Source of the DNA: Kwoniella bestiolae CBS 10118
Taxonomy: Eukaryota; Basidiomycota; Tremellomycetes; Tremellales; Cryptococcaceae
Assembly: GCF_000512585.2 (NCBI RefSeq)
Contig: NC_089241.1
Location: 186,001 to 250,000, forward strand
Length of the DNA: 64,000 nt
Direction: 5' to 3'
Shown piece after piece: positions 22,977 through 33,383 of this stretch (position 1 is its first letter; every line of letters begins with the position of its first letter). A program made the position numbers and the translations under genes. The notes under the pieces are model-generated. The model was given only the letters and a program-made list of their open reading frames with translations, ran no database searches and was not told the origin of the DNA.

Positions 22977-23430
22977 TGTGGATGGGTGATCGTGTATCTA
23001 GTTCGTACTGCCTGTGTGAGCCCGATAAGGAGAGAAGGTGAGAGACAATGAGGAGGTATATGGCTTTTATAACATACGATTCAGTCAAAAGCGTGCGAAA
23101 GATGGTGTGAACTGAAGTGCAGTGCAATCCATTTCATCGCATCATCGCATCGCATCTAAGCTTATTCGCTTCACATCCGAAACACCCGGTCATAGCAGCG
23201 TACCTGAACTTAGGAACCCGATCTTCATTACGTGGCATTGTGGTGCATTAACATCTGATCTCTCACTTTACTATGCCCAAGGGGCAATGACTACGTGCAT
23301 CAATCTCAAGACGGGTCGAGTCAGGTCAGAAATACTATGTGTTGCTGATATATGATGGATGTAGAATAGGAAAGCGGGAGATCCATGTACAGGTCCATTT
23401 CCACCGAGTCCTCTCTACCTTTGATGGTAC
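22977..23430. other. Intergenic, promoter of F-box-like member 3
   Basis: Contains the 5' flank of member 3 with a CTTTTATAAC TATA-like stretch near 23063-23072, and the 3' flank of member 4. No gene seen. Confidence 0.45.
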
Positions 23431-24438
23431 TCACCCCTCAAATTCCCATCTTCCGCTATCTATTCTCGTCAGTTGCCTTGACTCTACGATTCTACCATGG
23501 CCATCTTCCACCATCAATTCCCATTCAGGAGGGTCCTTTCGAGAATCCAGTCGTGAAGTGATGGGCTGCTCCTCTTCCTCATCTTCAGCATTGCCAATAT
23601 CGGTATCAGACCACTTGATCTCGTTCTCGATGAATTCCTCGATGCTGCTGATTATTCTGTCTACTATGCTCCTAAACCTTTCCGAATCTATGTTTACTTC
23701 AGCGGCATGTGCTCGAGGTACGAGAACCGTTCGCATCCATTTGATCTTGCCGATGTGGGAGAGCCATGTTCTAGGGGGTGACGTGATGCCCCAAAGTTCC
23801 AATCCCTCGTTTGTGCTGACGTGGAAACGCCAGGTGACCGACTCAGGTCTAAGGCTAGCGATCATTTTGCTCGTTTCGGTGTGCAGCTTCGCACTCTTCC
23901 AGACGTATTCCAATTTGGATTTAGCCTCAAGACTCTCTATTTCGAACGTGAGGTTTTCTACTGGGGTTTTGACGTGAAACCATAGGTTATTCTCCGCGGG
24001 CAGATCATCCATCCTCCTGGAGATGGGGCGAATACGGTCCCGAATTAACTCACATGACAGGACGATGCTCCTGACATTCTTGAATAGCTCTCGATAGCCT
24101 TTGGAGAACGGGTGATAGCCCTTAGTAGCTTTGTATAACGCCGAAGAGCTATCTGGGGATAATACAAGGGTCGTAGTGTGCGATAGAGCTGTGAGGGTAT
24201 GCTCGTTGGCGGGTGTGGGGAGAGTCAGTCCATGTAGGGAGGAGAGATTTGGCGTGATGGTGGTGTACAGGGATGGGATGAGCTTGTGAAAGTGATATCG
24301 AGAGAGCGTGAGGTAGGTTGTGGGTTTGATTTGGGATAGGTGGTGGAGTATTAATTCGTGCACTGGGAGTAATCGTTGGAATGCGATAGGATCGTCTACC
24401 AGAGAGTGTCTACGAGCTGCGAATGTTGACGAGTCCAT
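23431..24438 (-). CDS. F-box-like protein, family member 4
   Basis: Single exon of 335 codons, ATG at 24438 (MDSSTFAARRHSLVDDP). The family block is FQRLLPVHELILHHLSQIKP, YLTLSRYHFHKLIPSLYTTI, and then TTTLVLSPDSSSALYKA. A late acidic stretch (IGNAEDEEEEQP) precedes the C-terminus GRWEFEG and the stop at 23431-23433. It is divergent from member 5, with the start codons 259 bp apart. Probably the same role as the other members; no biochemical function is visible. Confidence 0.65.
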   Translation of the reverse strand: MDSSTFAARRHSLVDDPIAFQRLLPVHELILHHLSQIKPTTYLTLSRYHFHKLIPSLYTTITPNLSSLHGLTLPTPANEHTLTALSHTTTLVLSPDSSSALYKATKGYHPFSKGYRELFKNVRSIVLSCELIRDRIRPISRRMDDLPAENNLWFHVKTPVENLTFEIESLEAKSKLEYVWKSAKLHTETSKMIASLRPESVTWRFHVSTNEGLELWGITSPPRTWLSHIGKIKWMRTVLVPRAHAAEVNIDSERFRSIVDRIISSIEEFIENEIKWSDTDIGNAEDEEEEQPITSRLDSRKDPPEWELMVEDGHGRIVESRQLTRIDSGRWEFEG

Positions 24439-24697
24439 TCTGTTCTGACTGTGAGCACGATATATACAAGTGAGTAATGTAGCACTGAGAATTATCTTCT
24501 GTGTCGGATTGCAGAGTGACTGTTGTGCTCGGTTGAAACCAGGTCAAGTGGGTCGGAATACGATGACGTCATCATTTGTCCAGATACCATTGCAGAGCGG
24601 TGGTTGCTTTCTTCAGCTGCGATCAGTGAGTGAGTGATTCATCCTGGTGATACGTGTTGCAAGTAATATCGATACATCACAAACAGAGTGAAAGATC

Positions 24698-25687
24698 ATG
24701 AGCGTGTCATCGTCTTCTATCGGCCCTAGCGGTGAGAACCACCTAACATGCGACGGTCCACTCCCACTCCCATCCGAAATCACATCCCGGATATTCACCA
24801 TCCTAACCACCATATGCCCAACGAAGATCATCCGCCTCTCCAGACATCACTATAATGACCTTATCCCCACTGTATACAGGGATATCACTCTCACCCTTAA
24901 GAACGTAGAGCGAATCACATATGGTATGCGAGGTCAATGCCTCACGCAAGATGGTGAAGAGTCCTGGACCTGGACCGGGAGAAAATACGAAGCTTGTTCT
25001 TGCGTGAGATCCATCACCTTCAACGACTCAGTCTCGGTGAGCATAGTCGAGCATGCCAAACCCGCAGCCTTTTCAGCTGCGTCATCATTGGGTAATCCAA
25101 CCGAGAATATCGAACGTGATACAACCAGAAAGCCAATCATATTCCCTGACCTCCAGAGAGTCACCTTTAAGCACTCATTCTTCTTTGACGAATCGAATAT
25201 GTACAAAATCACCGAAAGAACAGAAAGTCTCCCTCAAGCTATACCTCAATCAACTTCAGTTTATATAGATCTGTCTCCTCCAACCTCAATCACTACGATT
25301 CATCCGTCGAAACATCAACATATCTTCAGTCTCATTCCGCCTGCGCTCAGACCATCGACTATCACCATTCAACTGCACGAACGGATCTTTCCTATCTCTC
25401 CGACTCCGCTCCACAGGATACCAAATGTTAGGGTGTATATCAATGTAGATGATAGATTCGAGGACATGGATGAGGATAGGAAGAGGGAGATCTACCTCAA
25501 GTTCAAACAATTTGAGTGGAGGATAATGACGTTCCGGAGAGAACCACGAGAGCGTCCTGTGAAGGTTTATGTGAAAGATCAAAAGCTTATTGATTATCTC
25601 GTTGGGAGGGGCACCGGTATCCCTCAGGAGGAGAATAAGTATATGAGGTTATATCGATGGACCGAGGGGGTTAATTGGCTGGATTGA
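24698..25687 (+). CDS. F-box-like protein, family member 5
   Basis: Single exon of 329 codons, ATG at 24698 (MSVSSSSIGPSGENH), stop TGA at 25685-25687. The family block reads PLPSEITSRIFTILTTICP, IIRLSRHHYNDLIPTVYRDI, TLTLKNVERI, and then VRSITFNDSVSVSIVEHA. It begins with the classical L-P-x-E entry of an F-box-like helix bundle more clearly than members 1-4. The C-terminus contains a segment rich in Lys, Arg and Glu (KREIYLKFKQFEWRIMTF). It shares the short divergent promoter with member 4 and is followed in tandem by member 6. Confidence 0.66.
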   Translation: MSVSSSSIGPSGENHLTCDGPLPLPSEITSRIFTILTTICPTKIIRLSRHHYNDLIPTVYRDITLTLKNVERITYGMRGQCLTQDGEESWTWTGRKYEACSCVRSITFNDSVSVSIVEHAKPAAFSAASSLGNPTENIERDTTRKPIIFPDLQRVTFKHSFFFDESNMYKITERTESLPQAIPQSTSVYIDLSPPTSITTIHPSKHQHIFSLIPPALRPSTITIQLHERIFPISPTPLHRIPNVRVYINVDDRFEDMDEDRKREIYLKFKQFEWRIMTFRREPRERPVKVYVKDQKLIDYLVGRGTGIPQEENKYMRLYRWTEGVNWLD

Positions 25688-26036
25688 AGCGAGTGATGGG
25701 AAGATTGAGACTTGTATCTGCTGTCGATGGAGTGGATGTACCTTCCATGTCATCGTTCGCGTCTACAATGTTGTGCATGACTTACACCTGTCACCTTTGG
25801 ACGAATAGAGATCAGATCAAAACTATGAGTATGACGTCCTTGCGCTCGGCTTCGGCGTCGGACATCGCCGGCCGGACTGGTTGTGCTGTGTTGAGCTGTG
25901 CTTCAGCTGTGTTTCCAACGCACAACACTGAGTCAAGTAACTCGAAAATCCTCATGAGTACTTGTTATATCAACCTATATCACCCTCTACACGATACAAC
26001 AACGATATAGTAGATGTGACTGATTCCAGAAGTGAG
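25688..26036. other. Intergenic between F-box-like members 5 and 6
   Basis: About 350 bp containing the 3' flank of member 5 and the promoter of member 6, with a short self-complementary stretch around GCCGGCCGG at 25868-25876. No gene seen. Confidence 0.4.
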
Positions 26037-27065
26037 ATGCACGAGATCAGCACACTCAATCCTTTACCGCAAGATATCCGCATTATAATTCTTGACCACC
26101 TCAAACTCCTATGTCCCCTCACCATCCTTCAACTCAACTCGACATGCTACCTGTCGATCATCTCTCAGCTTTATCGGGTAGTCGAAATCACCAAAGATAA
26201 CGCCGAGCAGGTGATGGCTGGACTAGATATCGCACTTTGCAAAGATGGAGTGAAATTCGTTGGGAGAAAAGCCCAATCACTCTCGCACGTTGAAAGACTG
26301 CTACTATCGGACACATCAGCTATAGAAATATACCAGAAGCTCTCCCGGTTGAAGATGCAAGAGACGTTCCGTAGTGCCAAACGTCATCAGTCCTTCTCAT
26401 CGAGAATGGTCGATCAAGTCTATCCCTACACTTCGAACCTAGCATCATTCTTCTCCCGGCCAAAGGTTGATGTGGGACAACAATACTCCTCGACGATCCT
26501 GTTCCCTCGCGCAGTCAGGATAATCCTCGGGCAAGAACTATCTCAAACCCTTCTGACCAGTAGTGTAACGCGCAGGAGTCAATCAGACTACGAGTTGGAA
26601 AATCAATGGAGAGTACTAGCTTTTTTCATCGGTCCGAACAAGGTACTAGAATCTGATTTAGCCCTCATCAAATCCCTCAAGCCCGCACGTGGCCTTCTGA
26701 AGGTATTGCTGAGGAATCACCTCAAACCCAGAAAAATCATCCTACTTAGTCAACACCAGTCTATTATCTTACATATACCAGAATTGTCCAAGATTACCGA
26801 ATGTCATATCGCCTTCATCCCGACTTCAAAATATTATCCGGAGGTTGAAAGGATGTTAGGCGATGCGTTTGGACGCTTGTTAGAGTTACTCGCGGCAGGA
26901 GTCGAAAAGGTGTACACCGTGACATTCTACGTCACAAATGGGGCAGGAATGCAGGGGTCAGTTTTAGATGGGCTGAAGAGAGGGGATGCGAATCTGAAGG
27001 ACGACGATCTAGATAACATTCTGAGAATAAGGGATATAGAGGAATGCGGTGATCCAGAAGTGTGA
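26037..27065 (+). CDS. F-box-like protein, family member 6
   Basis: Single exon from the ATG at 26037 (MHEISTLNPLPQDIR); the frame extends upstream only to a TTG. The family block is PLPQDIRIIILDHLKLLCP, ILQLNSTCYLSIISQLYRVV, ITKDNAEQVMAGL, and then SHVERLLLSDTSAIEIYQKL. IRIIILDHLK is nearly the same phrase as in members 8 and 9 at the far end of the window (RIIIFDHLK, RIIILDHIQ), so members 6, 8 and 9 form one subgroup. TGA at 27063-27065. No other domain is recognised. Confidence 0.66.
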   Translation: MHEISTLNPLPQDIRIIILDHLKLLCPLTILQLNSTCYLSIISQLYRVVEITKDNAEQVMAGLDIALCKDGVKFVGRKAQSLSHVERLLLSDTSAIEIYQKLSRLKMQETFRSAKRHQSFSSRMVDQVYPYTSNLASFFSRPKVDVGQQYSSTILFPRAVRIILGQELSQTLLTSSVTRRSQSDYELENQWRVLAFFIGPNKVLESDLALIKSLKPARGLLKVLLRNHLKPRKIILLSQHQSIILHIPELSKITECHIAFIPTSKYYPEVERMLGDAFGRLLELLAAGVEKVYTVTFYVTNGAGMQGSVLDGLKRGDANLKDDDLDNILRIRDIEECGDPEV

Positions 27066-27228
27066 TGTGTAACACTGTGAGTGCATCTTTGTCCTATCAT
27101 GCATCAACCACCAAATTGAGATGCATCCCGAGTAATTCTCTATGTACTTCTTATAGGCTTTGTAAAACCAGTGACCCCGTCATCTTGTTGCCCACGGTCG
27201 TTCCTCTCATCATCCGCTGCATCCAAAC

Positions 27229-28957
27229 CTAATGCTCACCAGCACCAGCATCTAAAGTGGGAACTCCGTTGATCCCCGGAGTTTCAGGCTCAGTCTTCGT
27301 ATGTTTATCGTCGGATCCGGATCCTGAGCCGTGCGACACACGCCTTCCTACTCCCTTGCCGGCCTTTCTTCGTCGAAGAGCCTCAGATTCCTTTCGTTCC
27401 CATACGAGAGATCCGCCTTGGTAAGAGGGGTAAACGAGGGTCGATCGACCTTCTTTCCATCTTAGATAGACCAGAGTGACCATGATGAGGATCCAGTAGA
27501 AGACGTATCCCAGGATGGTACCGATCGTAGCTGTGTTGTCTGGTGATGGAGTCAGCTCACCGTGATTGTAAGGTGTCTCATACACCGAAACAGGGCGGGG
27601 AGTGTGACGAGTGAGATGGACTAAGGGGGTTTGGGGATGGGGTGAATATAGAGATGTAACAGCTCGACTCACTCCATCCGAAAATGGCGTTGAAGATCTG
27701 CCAACCTCCATTGGTAGTAGGTGAACCAGTCTCAGGATTACCATAAGTCAGATGCCACACATTACCGGCCACTTGGAAACTACCGGGTCCGTCTCCCGTT
27801 TCAGCGACATCTCCACCTACGCCCGAGGCGAATCGGTAGTATTGGAAATATCCTATTCCCTTTGAGAAGAGTCCGGCACCGATCAGGAAGAGGAAAGAGG
27901 TAGAGCCGACGAGGAACCAATGGAGAGTCGCTGTGGAACCGGTTCGGTAGATTGCGTATCCTGCGATTTACATGTCAGCGCGTTTTGTTCCCTCGAATGG
28001 GTAAGAAGGACGCGGGGAGGACGTACCGAATACCAAACCAGCTATGATACCGACGATGACAGCAATAGGGATGGACACAGCTTCGATGTTCAGTGAGACC
28101 TACATGCACGTAATGTATCAGCGTCTTGCAGATATGGTGCGATGCTGGGGCATGAACCTACTCCTCCCACGAAGACCACAGCTTCCAAACCTTCTCGCAA
28201 AACAGTGATGAACGGCAGAATGAACAACGCCCATTTTCCACTCCTCGCTTCCCTCTTATCGTGCTCCGATTCCTTCTCAGTGGCGTTCTGCAATTTGTTC
28301 TGAGACGCATCGAAAGCTGTGGCGAGCTTGTATCTCCACTTGATCCTTGATTTGTCCATTTTCAAGAATGCGATACCCATGATGTAGATGATGATAGATG
28401 CGATGATTGAGAAGACACCTTCCCAGATTTGTTCGGTTTTGGCCCAAAGGTCATCGAGCTTGGTATAGAACTGAAACCGATCAATCGGTTCGTCAGTGCA
28501 GTCCCGCATTGTGCATGTCAAGTATAGACCGGGAAAAGGTCGTGGAATAAAGGCGGGAATGTGAGGGTCTGTCACATGAAGCGGGACACTCACAACAGCG
28601 ATGAAGGCTGCACCGATAGCCAAAGCCAACAAGAATCCTACGATGGTACCAGCCCAAATCTGTATCCTCATTCTTCTGATCAACTTGCTTCTTCTCTCGG
28701 CGTTGTCCGTTCGACTGTCATCCTGTCCTTGTGCATCATTGGCAATGGAAGTTTCACTCGCTCCGAGCTTTCCCGTCAACATCAACTGTTCGACGAATGA
28801 AAGGAGGACGGAGACGATGATGGCCGCTTCGATTGTCTCTCCTATCGAAAGTCCACATCGTCAGTGAACATCCAGATGTAGATGGGGTCATGCGTCTCGC
28901 GTACGACTCACGGAAGACAATGAAGAAAATCGGTACATTGAAATATTGATGTCCCAT
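27229..28957 (-). CDS. FTR1: High-affinity iron permease, Ftr1 family
   Basis: Plasma-membrane Fe(III) permease that works with a multicopper ferroxidase in reductive iron uptake. The start is the ATG at 28957 (MGHQYFNVPIFFIVF). An intron splits the first iron-binding motif: exon 1 ends at 28912 and splicing gives FRETIEAAIIVSVLLSF, the REXXE motif of transmembrane segment 1. The second REXXE, REGLEAVVFVGGV, lies near 28150-28190. Further membrane segments read IWAGTIVGFLLALAIGAAFI, GVFSIIASIIIYIMGIAFL, IPIAVIVGIIAGLVFGYAIY, TLHWFLVGSTSFLFLIGAGL and IGTILGYVFYWILIMVTLVY, about seven in all. The tail is basic and Ser/Gly-rich; TAG at 27229-27231. Both REXXE motifs are intact. The gene is head to head with FET3. 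Confidence 0.93.
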
Positions 28958-30436
28958 GTTGACTTGCTAAAGCTCAACCACAAAGGTAGTCCCACAGCAC
29001 TATAACTGTTGAGATGTGAAGAAAACACCTATCAAATATATTTTCAAATTCGATGTCGTATTCTCTCGTTGAGGTCGAAAATTTCTTTATCAGATAAACC
29101 TCTTGTCTTTTTTTTCATGACTACGAGTATGCAATAAGTATCCGGCCTCTGACATAAAGAAGCTAAATTTCGCATCATCGGGTCCGATCACCTTTTAGCT
29201 CAGGCCCACTCGCTACTCGTAGAAGAGAGATCTGAGAAATGGCGTCGAACGTGCCTGATTAGCGTAGGACGTCTCGGTACGAACAGCTATTTTTGGATTG
29301 CTTGGATGTTTATGCCGTAACTGGTGAAGTGAGGGACCTTCAGAGTGAAAAGAAGAGGAAAAAATGCCTACTTGCGACTGGACTTCCGTGCACGTCCTCG
29401 GCCGATAAGAGCTTCATCATCCATGAAGTCTCAGTACATCAATTGCAGAGAGCAGAACGTGAGAAAGACGGGCCAATTGAGACGGAGCAAAATGTACGTC
29501 CAAAAATGCTATCTGATCCGTAGTCGTGGTAACCAGATAACGAAGCCGCGTGGGAAATTTTCGATGATGATATTTGATCTTTGCACCTCATGTTCTGCAC
29601 CTCATGTTCTTACTGCGAGATCTTCCGAAGGAAGAGGACGGACGTAAAGGTAATCAGATAAGAGTGAGACCGTTCACATGATTTGAATAGTTGATGGGTG
29701 ACCAACGGCCGACCGAACAGAAGTTTCGTGGAGGAAGCGAATAATACGGTAAGACAATATCCGTTGAATCAACTTCGTTGATTCTCACCAATGGGAAAGA
29801 GGGTTCTTTCGGTCGATAAAAATGCATGAACCTAGATCTCTCTGTGAGTTCTCGGGTGCAAATTCCTTGTACACATGGGTAAGCGGTGACTGGTAAAGAG
29901 CAGTACTAGTCGTGAATACATAGTCAGTTACGGAAGAACACGCAAACCCGCACTAAAAGCTCATTCCGTTCCTGACGAATCATATGTTCGGTTCATCGAA
30001 CGAAAAAAAAGCTATCAGATAAGGCTGGACTACTTCATGTCGGTTACACACCCAAGAGAAAATTACTATTTTTGTTCTTACGCAAACTGCTTATCCCTGA
30101 ATTGGAAGAAATTCATATCTGATATGAAGTTGAGTTGTCCTCGACGCCAAAAAAAATAGCTCAATCGTTGGATGGTCCCGTCCATACCTTCGGCCGGTGA
30201 TGGTGCATAACGTATGAGGATTAATCTTTTCGTTCGGGATCGAGGAAATTTGAGTGTTCGTATCTCGTTTGATTGAGCCATTTTTCAGATTCTTTTCGTA
30301 TCTGATAAACGGCAACTATACTTCATCTTTGGTATCTCATATCCAGGTAGAACCTTTACGACAAAGTTCTTTTGAGACTCTATTGTATCACGACGTTTTG
30401 GTCAGTTACTTGGCTGCTACTTGAAGGAAGTAGATC
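28958..30436. promoter_or_regulatory. Divergent iron-regulated promoter of FTR1 and FET3
   Basis: The 1479 bp between the two start codons hold four perfect ATCWGATAA sites: ATCAGATAA at 29089-29097, 29653-29661 and 30014-30022, and ATCTGATAA at 30300-30308. Near matches are ACCAGATAA at 29532-29540 and ATCTGATAT at 30117-30125. ATC(A/T)GATAA is the known site of fungal iron-responsive GATA factors (the Fep1, Sre, Urbs1 and Cir1 family). Two CCAAT boxes (29473-29477 and 29788-29792) could serve the CCAAT-binding complex with HapX. Iron control of both genes from this region is inferred. Confidence 0.8.
29583..29610. repeat. 14-bp tandem duplication in the iron promoter
   Basis: GCACCTCATGTTCT occurs twice head to tail (29583-29596 and 29597-29610) in the FTR1/FET3 promoter. 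Either a recent slip or a doubled binding site. Confidence 0.85.
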
Positions 30437-33213
30437 ATGGCAAGACTCAGTAATCTGTTATCGGCCTTGACGGTCGGCACGGCCATAGCGAAAGCTGCTA
30501 CCATCGAACATTGGTGGAACATCACTTACACTCAAGCAAATCCAGATGGAGTGAGTCTGATCTACTGTTCCGACAGATGTCAGATCTAGTCATGCTGATG
30601 ATGTATGTGTATTGGTAGTTGCAAGAGAGAAGGGTGATAGGAGTGAACAACTCATGGCCGTGAGTTATGATCATCGATGAATCGCGTGTAGAAGGGACAT
30701 ATATGAGGCATCGCTAACATGGCTCCTCGTGGTATAGTCCGCCAATGCTTACAGCCACTCAGGGTGATGTCCTAATCATCCACGCAACCAACGGTCTAGG
30801 CGATGACAGCGTCGGAACGTCCCTGCATACCCATGGGATGTTTTTCAACGGATCCAATTGGGCAGATGGAGCGGTCGGCACCACCCAGTGTCCTATACCT
30901 AATGGATACACCATGGACTACCTTATCGATACCTCCAGACAGACCGGTACATACTGGATACATGGTCATCATGAAGGTCAGAATACCGATGGATTGCGTG
31001 CTCGTAAGCTCATTCGTTCTACACTAAGTAGAAGACGATGCTGATTTGGACGGCTGTATCGTAGCATTCGTCATCAGCCCGCAGAATCACACAGGTAGAG
31101 CAGATAACGTAACGTGGGATGAGGAATATACGCTTGTCGTATCGGATTGGTGAGCCCATCGACACATGACTGACCTCTACAAGTCAGTCAAGCTTACTAC
31201 TCAATTGACAGGTATCACGATGAATACCCAGATCTAATCAAAGATGAGTTCTTGACATGGACCAACCCCACTGGCGCTGAGCCTGTCCCCAGTGAGTATC
31301 TGTCTCGACCAACTTTTCCCGATGTTCCACCAGACATTGATCGTGATAATGTCCGCAGAATCTGCCGTATGCTACGTCGCCAAAGATGGTAAATACATCC
31401 ATTCCAACGAGGATCTCATGAAAGGAGTAGGAGTAAGCGACGATGCCACGATCAACTTCGAGGCTGGCAAAACGTACAAGATCCATATTGTCAATACCGG
31501 TACTTTGGGAAGTAAGTCTTGCTTTAGCCTTCATTCCGATCCAAGAACCGCCAACAGGTCGACGGTGACTAATCTGGCTGTTTCGATTACTCAGTGTTCT
31601 GGATCAAGATGGATCAACATCAAATGAAGATCATCGAAATGGACGGTATAGAGCACGAACCCTATCCTATAGATGTATTGACCGTCTCTGTCGCTCAACG
31701 GTACTCGGTCATTGTCGAAGCGCTCAACACGACCGGTACGAACTACGCTATGATGATCATGCAGGATACCGATATGTAAGTCAGCTTCCGACGCTCAACC
31801 CCTTCTGTTTTCTGTCGCAAGGGAATTGTCGGCTGATTGCATATAATATGATATTAGGTATGATGCGGTCCCAGACGACTTACAGCTCAACAACACCATC
31901 CAGATAGTATATGACTCGAATGCTGCCAAAGCGGAACCCGTCGAAACTGCCATAGACGATATAGTCACATTCAACGACACTGAGTTGGTACCGATCTTAA
32001 GGAACGAGCTGTTGCAACCTGATGTCAAGTTTGAGTTGAACGCCTATTTCGACGTAAGTGATATACCTACCGGCGACTCATTTGTCCAGGGCCATACTTA
32101 TGTCATATGCTGGCTGCAGACCTACGATGACGGTACCAACCGAGCCTCATGTAAGTTCATCTCATACCTCATCTCATCTTGAAGCAGTGAACTGACGACA
32201 AAGGTCAACGTAGTCAACAACGTAACATTCCAAATGCCAATGGTACCCTCGATGTTCACGGCCCTCACTATGGGCGATGACGCCTACAACACGGCAGTGT
32301 ACGGTGCTCAGACCAACGCATTCGTGTACAAGCACATGCAAGTGGTCGAGCTTACCATATTCAACTGGGACGCCGGGTTCCATCCCTTCCATTTCCACGG
32401 GTAAGTGATATTCGACCGTCTCTTGTATTACACCGTTGAGGGTCAAGGCTGATCATGTTCTGCGCTATAGGCACGAATTCCAAATCGTCCATAAATCCTT
32501 TGACGTAACTTCCGACGACCCCATAGTCAACCCCGCAATTAACGAGAATCAATCCAACCCCGCCCGAAGAGATACCATCGTGATCCCCCCCACTGGAAGT
32601 GTAACTTTGCGATGGAGGGCCGATAATCCCGGTGCATGGATGTTCCATTGTCACGTAAGTCAAGTGCTTCCGTATGGGAGGTAGATGGATTAATGTACTG
32701 ATGTGTGGGTTGGGGGGATATTCAGATCGACTGGCACTTATCATCAGGTCTAGCGGCGATCTTCCTAGAAGCTGTGGATGCTTTCCAAGCTACCAACACC
32801 ACCGACAATGAGGTGCCCCAGCAGGTCATTGATCAGTGCAACTATTGGAAGACCCCCACAGGCGGGAACATTGTGGGCAAGTACTCTACGGAGGACTTTA
32901 AGGGACAACCGTATGGGCCGTTCCCTCTTAAGATGGTAAGTTTAGTTTCACCCCTAAACAGGATCATTCCAAACAGGAAAGATGAGCGTGATGGCTGATG
33001 CATGTAATGACGAAATAGGGTTGGACCTCAAAAGCCATCGGAGCCTTGGCAGGATGTATAATCACCGTCCTGTTGGGTATAGCCACGATCGTATGGTACG
33101 CTTCTGGTGAATTGGATGAAGATGAGTTAGAAGAGGAGGTGAAGTATAAATTACAGGCTAAGAAGAACAAAGTTCCCTTATGGAAGAAGGTCTTACCTAA
33201 CAAGAGTGGTTAG
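30437..33213 (+). CDS. FET3: Multicopper ferroxidase, Fet3 family
   Basis: Oxidises Fe(II) to Fe(III) at the cell surface for delivery to Ftr1. The ATG at 30437 starts a signal peptide (MARLSNLLSALTVGTAIAKA). Three cupredoxin domains follow. Copper motifs in order: HTHGMFFNG, YWIHGHHEGQ, HPFHFHGHEFQI (split by an intron at about 32402-32470) and HCHIDWHLSSGL (split at about 32653-32726). TQCPIPNGYT and SDWYHDEYPDL are family blocks between them. A C-terminal membrane anchor (GCIITVLLGIATIVWYAS) is followed by an acidic and basic cytosolic tail ending PNKSG; TAG at 33211-33213. Many introns interrupt the gene. Two copper-ligand blocks are atypical: HTHG for the usual H-aromatic-HG, and WIHGH for the usual WYHSH; the histidines themselves are kept. 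The divergent FTR1 neighbour makes the role near certain. Confidence 0.92.
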
Positions 33214-33383
33214 TCGTTACGATAATGGGTTTATGCAGTATGATGTGATTTGAGCTCGATATAAGTCTGATTATCGATGCATGAGATATATAACATGACA
33301 AGGGAATTGATTTAATTTGACAATTTGTAACCTTTTGAAACCACAGTTCTTTTTCTAAGAAGGGTGTACATTCTCTATCCATT

